This document shows, piece after piece, positions 1-4,706 of a stretch of 9,040 nucleotides of DNA. Every line of letters starts with the position of its first letter. Positions within the stretch are counted from its first letter, which is position 1. The stretch is from assembly GCA_030591745.1 (NCBI GenBank), contig JAUVAM010000090.1, positions 1-9,040 of the forward strand. The letters run 5' to 3'. This stretch comes from Deltaproteobacteria bacterium (GTDB lineage: Bacteria > Myxococcota > B64-G9). Under the pieces are notes generated by a model that made no database searches, had not been told where the DNA came from, and was given only the letters and a program-made list of their open reading frames with translations. A program made the translations under genes and the position numbers.

Positions 1-533
1 AAGGAGGCGAGCGCCGGATCGATCGTGCCGGAGACCAGGTAGCCCGTCATGCTGCTCGATGACCCGGCTTCAATGCATAGAAAAACTTGGTCTTCAATGA
101 AGGCAATGGCCTCGTATCCTTGGAAAGACCCGATGTCTTCCAGGGCGGAATCATCGAATGGGATTCGAATGGGCTCTAAGGGATCACCAGACGAGCCATC
201 CAAAAACGCCAGGATGTCGCTTCGATGCAGCGCAAAAACCGCACCTGAGGTGCCGTCGTTAAAAAAGCCAGGGTACTGCGGCAAAATGATGAGATGGTCT
301 CCATACCACGCCAGGCCGGACACCTCGGACCTGTCCTGGGCCAAGGGGCCATCCAGTTGGATGATTCTCACTGCGGTCTCGATGGGCTCTTCTGAACCAG
401 CGTCTGAACCAGCGTCGTTTTGGTCGACGCCGCTATCTGAAACACCGTTGTCCTGGTTGGTTCCGCAACCGCCCACGCAAAGCAGGATTGTTGTGACGAT
501 GGAGACAAGAAATAGAAGGGCCTTGTTGATCAT
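1..533 (-). CDS. Lipoprotein, possible beta-propeller of the phytase-esterase-like type (C-terminus cut off by window edge)
   Basis: This reading frame has no stop from the ATG at 533 to the left edge, giving 177 residues of an incomplete protein. The N-terminus is a lipoprotein signal: MINK, a hydrophobic stretch (residues 5-19) and the lipobox VGGC with Cys23 as the lipidation site. An Asp/Gly/Ser-rich linker (about 27-50, containing DAGSDAGS) follows, as in other surface lipoproteins here. The visible body has SGLAWYGDHLIIL (72-84) and GYEAIAFIEDQVFLCIEA (139-156). This 'SGL.. then EAIA..' spacing recalls the first blades of secreted phytase-like or SdiA-regulated-like beta-propellers; that assignment is a guess from pattern alone. 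The start lies 10 bp after the stop of the DUF3592-type gene, so the two are probably co-transcribed. No strong Shine-Dalgarno is visible, which fits translational coupling to the gene before it. Confidence 0.8.
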   Translation of the reverse strand, partial: MINKALLFLVSIVTTILLCVGGCGTNQDNGVSDSGVDQNDAGSDAGSEEPIETAVRIIQLDGPLAQDRSEVSGLAWYGDHLIILPQYPGFFNDGTSGAVFALHRSDILAFLDGSSGDPLEPIRIPFDDSALEDIGSFQGYEAIAFIEDQVFLCIEAGSSSSMTGYLVSGTIDPALAS

Positions 534-543
534 TTGTCGCTAT

Positions 544-1068
544 CTACATATAGCGGCGGATGTGCCGATGCAGGAAGAAGGCACCGCCGAAGAGGATGGC
601 GCCGCCGATGAGCGCCAGCAGGTCGAAGAAGCGCAGGCCGTTTTCCAAGACGGAGTCTTTTGGGTCGGAGGGATCGAAGAGGACCCAGACTCTGGCCCCG
701 CGACGGTAGTCGGAACGTATTTGGGCGTTTTCTTCAGCTTCCTTGGTGGATTGACAAGGAGAGCCGGGCTTGTCGAAATGATCTTCGTAGCCTGGATTGA
801 TGCGCCAGCCCGAGCGGGTGGTGTCTGAGGCCTCGTAGCTGTAGCGCAGGCATATGTAGTAGCGCTTGCTGCCGCTGCTATATCGACTCGTGGGGTCGAT
901 AAGGTTTTCGCTGAAGGTGTGATAGGAAGTCACCACGCCCGGGGTTTCTTCCCAGAACAACATGGTGGGCAGAGTGACCAATAGAGCCCAAAGGCCCCAG
1001 AGGACCGCTACCAAGCCCAAAAGCATGCCGACCATGGAGCCGCCGTAGAGTCGTTCGTCGGTCATCAT
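544..1068 (-). CDS. Two-TM membrane protein of the DUF3592 type
   Basis: The 174-residue protein has two membrane segments, about 12-38 and 147-168, which flank a soluble loop of some 105 residues. The loop carries the DUF3592 layout: a turn into beta structure after the first helix (TPGVVTSYHTF), a tyrosine-rich strand (RYYICLRYSYEA), and near the second helix the signature RRGARVWVLFDPSDPKDSVL (about 122-141), which matches the family's 'G..v.V.YdP.dP..s.L' motif. The role of DUF3592 proteins is unknown. The topology places the loop on one side of the inner membrane, probably periplasmic. Two adjacent ATG codons (1068, 1065) open the frame, and the ATG of Met12 is a further option; no strong ribosome site separates them. 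The gene sits 41 bp after the zinc-ribbon gene and 10 bp before the lipoprotein, suggesting one transcript. Confidence 0.85.
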   Translation of the reverse strand: MMTDERLYGGSMVGMLLGLVAVLWGLWALLVTLPTMLFWEETPGVVTSYHTFSENLIDPTSRYSSGSKRYYICLRYSYEASDTTRSGWRINPGYEDHFDKPGSPCQSTKEAEENAQIRSDYRRGARVWVLFDPSDPKDSVLENGLRFFDLLALIGGAILFGGAFFLHRHIRRYM

Positions 1069-1109
1069 GGGCAGGGCCTATCTGGCAGGCGAAAATCCGG
1101 CGGGATCGA

Positions 1110-1445
1110 TTACGGACTTTTGTTCTTACATCGAGGACACAGCCGATTTTGAACACCAACCGACAAGAATCGTTCACCACATCCCAAGCAGGCCCTCAAG
1201 GCCACGTCCGGGTTGCCGAGAGCACACCATTTGAGGAACTGCTCGGACAGGCCCAGTTCTCGGGCGCGATCCATCACGGCGGCTTTTCTGAAGCCCTTGC
1301 TGGTGAGTCTCTTGATGATTTCATTCTTGTCTTTGATAAACCATTCGACGATGCTGTCGTCGATGGAGGCAGTAAAAGAGAGGGTTTCCGTTTTGCTTTT
1401 TGCTTGTGTCATCCCGGTACCAGACCCGTGGTGAAGAGTCATCAT
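1110..1445 (-). CDS. Small protein with C-terminal zinc ribbon
   Basis: The frame encodes 111 residues, or 100 if Met12 (ATG at 1412) is used. The middle is predicted helical: IVEWFIKDKNEIIKRLTSKG, then RKAAVMDRARELGLSEQFLK, which reads like a helix-turn-helix-sized unit. The C-terminus has two CxxC knuckles, Cys86/Cys89 and Cys103/Cys106, in the arrangement CLGCGERFLSVGVQNRLCPRC. The CxxCgxxFxSxGxxNRxCxxC pattern is a recurrent small zinc ribbon in proteobacterial proteins, usually thought to bind nucleic acid or protein. I infer zinc binding from the four cysteines; target and function are unknown. The first ATG overlaps the stop of the preceding small gene (ATGA at 1445-1442), which favours the 1445 start by coupling. 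Cys74 is an extra cysteine outside the ribbon. Confidence 0.75.
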   Translation of the reverse strand: MMTLHHGSGTGMTQAKSKTETLSFTASIDDSIVEWFIKDKNEIIKRLTSKGFRKAAVMDRARELGLSEQFLKWCALGNPDVALRACLGCGERFLSVGVQNRLCPRCKNKSP

Positions 1446-1663
1446 TTGTCGGACTTAGTAGAAGATCCACCGACGAGGGTGATCTTAAGTTTGGGCAGCC
1501 CATCATCTGTCTCGTCAGGATCCGAAATGACTTCTTTCGGCTCCTCTTCGGGAGGAAGATCTCCCCTCCGTGCGGCGAGACGCTTGGACTTGTCTTCTTT
1601 TTTCTGTTTTTTGGCCGATTCTCTTTGCCGTTTCTTGAATGTTTGCCTGCTCGATTTTGCCAT
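1442..1663 (-). CDS. Small highly charged protein, basic N-terminal half and acidic C-terminal half
   Basis: The protein has 73 residues from the ATG at 1663 (MAKSSRQTFKKRQ...). An in-frame GTG at 1672 would add three residues, but the ATG has a better ribosome site, AAGGTGG ending five bases upstream. The first half is nearly all Lys/Arg/Gln/Ser/Glu and should form one charged helix. The second half is Pro/Glu/Asp-rich and ends in a short hydrophobic strand-like segment (LPKLKITLVGG). The opening 'MAKS..TF.K...' followed by a Lys/Glu/Arg helix is shared with small conserved hypothetical proteins in several phyla, sometimes next to cold-shock genes; the molecular role is unknown. It is the first gene of the leftward chain, and its TGA stop overlaps the ATG of the zinc-ribbon gene. 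Confidence 0.7.
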   Translation of the reverse strand: MAKSSRQTFKKRQRESAKKQKKEDKSKRLAARRGDLPPEEEPKEVISDPDETDDGLPKLKITLVGGSSTKSDK

Positions 1664-1668
1664 ATTTA

Positions 1669-1675
1669 CCACCTT
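1669..1675 (-). promoter_or_regulatory. Ribosome binding site deciding the start of the small charged protein
   Basis: On the minus strand AAGGTGG lies five bases before the ATG at 1663. It is too close to serve the GTG at 1672, so the ATG is the likely start. Confidence 0.55.
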
Positions 1676-1805
1676 CCCAGAAGGGGTGGTCCACGCTGAT
1701 AGACCTCTTTGCGAGCGTGGCCTGGAACCAAGGTGAGGCGAGTGGCTTCGATTGCCTCGTGGTTCTTTCCAGCATTGGCCTGCTCGACTGGAAACAATCG
1801 GCGAG

Positions 1806-1834
1806 AGTATGCACCATTAAGGCGGCAATGTACA
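1806..1834 (-). promoter_or_regulatory. Weak sigma70-like promoter candidate for the leftward gene chain
   Basis: On the minus strand TGTACA (1834-1829, four of six to TTGACA) is separated by 17 bp from CATACT (1811-1806, four of six to TATAAT). Transcription would begin near 1799 and leave a leader of about 135 bases before the ATG at 1663. The match is modest and no other support exists. Confidence 0.25.
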
Positions 1835-1870
1835 GGGGTACTTGGGTGATTTCCCTGGTTGGATTTTTGT

Positions 1871-1907
1871 CCCCAGGACGGGGACTTTGACCCCCGGACG
1901 GGGACTT
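1871..1907. repeat. Tandem GC-rich dyad repeat, REP-like
   Basis: Two copies of CCCC(A/C)GGACGGGGACTT stand at 1871-1887 and 1891-1907. They are exactly 20 bp apart and agree at 16 of 17 positions. The first copy is part of an inverted repeat: GTCCCC at 1869-1874 pairs with GGGGAC at 1880-1885 around AGGAC. The second copy can form a weaker CCCC/GGGG hairpin. Short dyads of the GTCCCC/GGGGAC type are common between genes in many proteobacteria and often accompany REP-associated tyrosine transposases. No such transposase is visible here, so the REP label is by resemblance. Confidence 0.6.
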
Positions 1908-1914
1908 GTAAAAA
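1887..1914 (+). promoter_or_regulatory. Sigma70-like promoter candidate for the histidine kinase
   Basis: TTGACC (1887-1892, five of six to TTGACA) is followed after 16 bp by TAAAAA (1909-1914, four of six to TATAAT). Transcription would start near 1921, about two dozen bases before the ATG at 1945. The -35 hexamer spans the junction of the two tandem repeat units, so the repeat may have supplied the promoter. The -10 lies in an A-run, so chance is possible. Confidence 0.3.
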
Positions 1915-1944
1915 AAAGCCGGGTTGTGGTATTCGTCACCTGAA

Positions 1945-3345
1945 ATGTCAGGATCGAGCAAATTGGTTCAAGAGAGTCCTTTTCCTTCCGATACCGAACA
2001 AGAAGATTTGCGCACGGGGCGGGTGGTTGGCTTTTCTTCCATCTTTGGTTCCAGCGTACTGTTGTTTTTTGCTCTGCTGGACCTTCTCCATGGCCACACC
2101 TTGCTTGGCCTGATTCTTCTTGCGACCGGGCTTGTGGGCCTTTGCGTTCCCATTTATCTGAGACTGACTCGCGAACTCAGGCAAAGCGCCTATGCCGCGG
2201 GTGCCATCATGATATTTGTGTGTTCTTTCTTGTTGCTGTCGGACACCCCGTACAATATCGGCTTTGTTTGGTCCTTCGTTTTGCCTGCCTTTCTTCTTTT
2301 TGTGCTCGGGCTTCGCGCAGGCGGAATCCTTTCGCTCCTGTTTCTTTTCTTTGGATTGACGATGTTGGCGATCCCCGACAATCCCCTGGTGGCGGTGGCG
2401 CATTCTCCCGGCATTTTGCTTCGTTTTGCCATTTCCTTTCTATCCGTGTTTTTTCTAACCGCCTACTACGAACGAGCCAGGGATGTCGCAAGGAAATCCT
2501 TGAGGGCGCGGGAGCAGGACTTGAGCCTTTTGAACAAGGAGTTGGAAAAACGAGTCGACGAAAGAACCGCCGCCCTTCAAAAGAGCGAGGAAAAGCTGCG
2601 CCAATCCGCAAAAATGGAAGCGGTCGGTCAACTGGCGGGGGGCATCGCCCACGACTTCAATAATCAGTTGGCGGGAATCGTGGGTTACGCTGATCTGGTC
2701 AAACAGGACTCTCGGGATCGGCCCAAGCTTTCGGGCTATGCAGAGAAAATCCTGCTCGCGGCCCAGCGGTCCACGGATTTGATAACCCAGTTGCTCGCCT
2801 TCTCGCGCCAAGGGAAATACTTCAATATTACCGTTGACATGCATCAGGTCGTCCAGGAGGTTTTCTCCCTGATCTCCCACACCTTCGATCGGCGCGTTGT
2901 CTTGCGGCAAGAGCTCAAGGCTTCAAGATGCACGATTTTGGGCGACCCCTCACTGCTTCAAAATGTCATCCTCAATCTCGCCTTGAATGCTCGAGACGCC
3001 ATGCCGCAGGGAGGGGAGCTGTTTTTTGGCACTTCAGTGGCCGAGTTGAGCGAAGAATTTTGCAGCGAGAGTCCCTTCTCCATCGCTCCCGGGGCTTATT
3101 TGCGAGTCGATATTTGCGACACGGGAAGCGGTATCGATTTGGAAACTCAGAAGAGAATGTTCGAGCCTTTCTTTACCACCAAACCGCAGGGCAAGGGTAC
3201 GGGCATGGGGCTGGCTGCTGCTTATGGCACCATCAAGACCCATAAAGGTGCCATCTCTGTTTCCAGTGAACTTGGCCGGGGAGGCTGTTTCCAGCTGTTT
3301 ATTCCGCTTGTTGAGGGGCAGGAGCCGCCAACTCGGGATGCTTAA
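1945..3345 (+). CDS. Six-TM sensor histidine kinase
   Basis: The product has 466 residues from the ATG at 1945; an in-frame TTG at 1924 would add seven, and neither start has a clear ribosome site. After a polar tail come six predicted membrane helices at about 27-47, 50-72, 82-99, 105-123, 126-143 and 156-174. The layout recalls the multi-TM input modules of some diguanylate cyclases, but the ligand is unknown. A coiled coil (about 178-223, with LNKELEKRVDERTAAL) leads to the HisKA domain, where His236 in AHDFNNQL is the predicted phosphorylation site. The ATPase domain has all boxes: N (NLALNARDAM, 344-353), G1 (DTGSGID, 392-398), F (FEPFF, 406-410) and G2 (GKGTGMGL, 416-423). It should autophosphorylate and pass the phosphate to a response regulator. 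No receiver domain is fused or adjacent, so it is an orphan kinase. Confidence 0.95.
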   Translation: MSGSSKLVQESPFPSDTEQEDLRTGRVVGFSSIFGSSVLLFFALLDLLHGHTLLGLILLATGLVGLCVPIYLRLTRELRQSAYAAGAIMIFVCSFLLLSDTPYNIGFVWSFVLPAFLLFVLGLRAGGILSLLFLFFGLTMLAIPDNPLVAVAHSPGILLRFAISFLSVFFLTAYYERARDVARKSLRAREQDLSLLNKELEKRVDERTAALQKSEEKLRQSAKMEAVGQLAGGIAHDFNNQLAGIVGYADLVKQDSRDRPKLSGYAEKILLAAQRSTDLITQLLAFSRQGKYFNITVDMHQVVQEVFSLISHTFDRRVVLRQELKASRCTILGDPSLLQNVILNLALNARDAMPQGGELFFGTSVAELSEEFCSESPFSIAPGAYLRVDICDTGSGIDLETQKRMFEPFFTTKPQGKGTGMGLAAAYGTIKTHKGAISVSSELGRGGCFQLFIPLVEGQEPPTRDA

Positions 3346-3656
3346 TGGCAGGCGGGGAAATCTTGCTCGTAGGCCGTTTCCGCGGTCACCGCACTCATGA
3401 TAAATTGTTCGCAGGAAACGTCTTGCATGCCGATGCATGTGAAGCCGTCGCAGGTGTCCTGGTCCGGGCCGGCCTGTCCGGTTTCTTCCGTCCATTCCAT
3501 ATACTGAAGGCAGCAGTCATGCGCCATTTGGCAGCTATCGGATGCGTCGGCGTATACGCAAGCGTCATCGTCTGTGGAACTGCCGCCGCAAGCCGCGATC
3601 ATGCCCATGGACAAGACGAAAGTCGCTAAGAGAACCAAAGTCAGTGTTTTTTTCAT
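3342..3656 (-). CDS. Small cysteine-rich lipoprotein
   Basis: The protein has 104 residues. The ATG at 3656 is chosen because AAGGAG lies six bases upstream of it; longer in-frame starts lack this spacing. MKK and a hydrophobic stretch lead to the lipobox IAAC with Cys23 lipidated, followed by GGSSTDDD. The mature part is acidic and carries eight further cysteines, including a CC pair (HDCCLQ), CDGFTC and a C-terminal PACH. An even number of cysteines in a secreted 80-residue chain suggests up to four disulfides. I do not recognise a family. It has its own promoter and ribosome site. Its TAA shares the TTAA at 3342-3345 with the convergent kinase stop. Confidence 0.88.
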   Translation of the reverse strand: MKKTLTLVLLATFVLSMGMIAACGGSSTDDDACVYADASDSCQMAHDCCLQYMEWTEETGQAGPDQDTCDGFTCIGMQDVSCEQFIMSAVTAETAYEQDFPACH

Positions 3657-3662
3657 TCCCAT

Positions 3663-3668
3663 CTCCTT
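3663..3668 (-). promoter_or_regulatory. Ribosome binding site AAGGAG of the cysteine-rich lipoprotein
   Basis: AAGGAG on the minus strand is six bases from the ATG at 3656 (MKKT...). It directly abuts the in-frame ATG at 3662, which rules that start out. Confidence 0.8.
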
Positions 3669-3689
3669 GGGTGAATGTTTGTTTTCCGG

Positions 3690-3719
3690 ACCATAGTCAG
3701 GCGAAAAGAAACAAGTCAA
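3690..3719 (-). promoter_or_regulatory. Sigma70-like promoter of the cysteine-rich lipoprotein
   Basis: On the minus strand TTGACT (3719-3714, five of six) is followed after 18 bp by TATGGT (3695-3690, four of six). The start point would be near 3683, giving a leader of under 30 bases that contains the AAGGAG ribosome site. This is the best promoter match in the window and lies in the only gap between two minus-strand genes. Confidence 0.6.
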
Positions 3720-3724
3720 TGGTC

Positions 3725-3746
3725 TTATAACCCCAGTTTTATAACC
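3725..3746. repeat. Direct repeat TTATAACC upstream of the lipoprotein promoter
   Basis: TTATAACC occurs at 3725-3732 and 3739-3746, 14 bp apart. The pair sits just upstream of the -35 hexamer (3714-3719) of the minus-strand lipoprotein promoter and overlaps the stop of the next gene. It could be a regulator site or chance in an AT-rich spot. Confidence 0.35.
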
Positions 3747-4632
3747 ACAGCAACCAGGGCATGCCCATGGCCAGCAAGAAGGTCGAGGTCACCAAAATGG
3801 CCGAGCCCAAGCGGCGGCCCTTGGGGCGGCGCAGGCTGACCACGAAGGAGAAGGGGCTCAGGAGCAGGCATGCAAACCACAGGGGGACCTGCAGGTAGAA
3901 GACCAGCACGGCCGGCACGAAGGGGGCGCCCGCCAAGAAAAGCCACATGTGGATACAGCAGGCCAGCGGTCCCAGGCTGCTGAGGCGGATCTTTTTGGCG
4001 TCCGGGAGGGCGCGTTTGATAAACCGGCGCCAGCGGAAGACCATGATGATCCCCAGATGCAAGATGATCACCCCCAGGATCCAGAGCAGGCCGCCTCGCG
4101 GGGAGAACTCCTCTTTCCGTATCTCGCCCGTGCCCAGGTCGAAAAGATAGGTCGAGGGACCCGAGGTGACCAGGGTCAGGCTTTTGCCGTCGGATGATGC
4201 CGAGTCGAACCACTCACGCCAGAAAGGGCCGATGGGGCCGATGCCCCGTGGAGCGGAAGGGTGGGCCACCAGAGCATCATAGGCGTATGTTTTGGACTTG
4301 CCCTCGGCCTTGAAGAACTGCAGGGCTTCTTGATGCAGATCGAAGACTTGCACATGCTTCCAGGCCAGCACGGCCACGCTTTGGCCGTCGTCCGCGAGGA
4401 AGTACTTCTCTTGCCACATGTTTCGCTCGAAAGACCACAGAGCCCGGTTGCGATCGTGGGTCTTATACACAGTGGCCTGTTGTTTGTCCGGATCCACGTC
4501 CAGGACGAAAGCACCGCCCGGTGCCATGACATCGCGTCGCTGGGGCGAGGCATAGGAGGTGGCCTGGGCGCTGGCGCTCAGCGTGCATGCCAATAAGGTA
4601 AAGACCAGGAGCGTGTGGCTTGTATGGATCAT
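3739..4632 (-). CDS. Exported or lipid-anchored protein with four C-terminal TM helices
   Basis: From the ATG at 4632 the protein has 297 residues; an in-frame ATG at 4677 would add 15 but reaches close to the divergent gene. The start MIHTSHTLLVFTLLAC can be read as a lipobox (LLAC, Cys16) or as an ordinary signal peptide cut after SASA; its n-region has no Lys or Arg. The next 150 residues look like beta structure with propeller-like strands: WSFERNMWQEKYFLADDGQS (66-85) and DGKSLTLVTSGPSTYLFDLG (148-167). Four membrane segments follow at about 182-200, 218-236, 238-267 and 276-296, joined by basic loops (WRRFIKR, LRRPKGRR). The beta domain would lie outside and the basic loops in the cytoplasm. 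Function is unknown; I know no named family for this combination. Confidence 0.82.
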   Translation of the reverse strand: MIHTSHTLLVFTLLACTLSASAQATSYASPQRRDVMAPGGAFVLDVDPDKQQATVYKTHDRNRALWSFERNMWQEKYFLADDGQSVAVLAWKHVQVFDLHQEALQFFKAEGKSKTYAYDALVAHPSAPRGIGPIGPFWREWFDSASSDGKSLTLVTSGPSTYLFDLGTGEIRKEEFSPRGGLLWILGVIILHLGIIMVFRWRRFIKRALPDAKKIRLSSLGPLACCIHMWLFLAGAPFVPAVLVFYLQVPLWFACLLLSPFSFVVSLRRPKGRRLGSAILVTSTFLLAMGMPWLLWL

Positions 4633-4646
4633 GATTTCCAATGCTA

Positions 4647-4673
4647 TGCTGGAACCCCTGATGAGATCCAGCA
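4647..4673. promoter_or_regulatory. Dyad in the divergent gap, possible operator
   Basis: TGCTGGA (4647-4653) and TCCAGCA (4667-4673) form a perfect 7-bp inverted repeat around 13 bp. It lies between the divergent starts at 4632 and 4707, where a shared regulator could act on both genes. No convincing -35/-10 pair was found there. A TATGCT with an extended TG (4642-4650, plus) overlaps the left arm. Confidence 0.3.
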
Positions 4674-4706
4674 CCATGTCGGTCTGGTGATGAATGAGAG
4701 GATGCT

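Larger units (their letters stand above)
1664..1944. other. Divergent intergenic region, 281 bp
   Basis: This gap separates the leftward small-protein chain from the rightward histidine kinase. It holds the tandem dyad repeat at 1871-1907 and one weak promoter candidate for each direction. Open frames cross it on both strands but have no ribosome site, no codon pattern and no recognisable domain. Nothing else could be identified. Confidence 0.5.

Noticed and set aside
49..828. A 259-codon plus-strand frame opposite the partial lipoprotein and the DUF3592-type gene
   Set aside because: It crosses the boundary of two well-supported minus-strand genes, and its product is low in hydrophobic structure and shows no motif.
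1515..1961. A minus-strand frame across the divergent gap with a stretch TQVPLYIAALMVHTLADC that faintly suggests a transposase remnant
   Set aside because: It has no start context, overlaps the small charged gene in another frame and shows no catalytic motif, so a mobile-element origin cannot be supported from the sequence alone.
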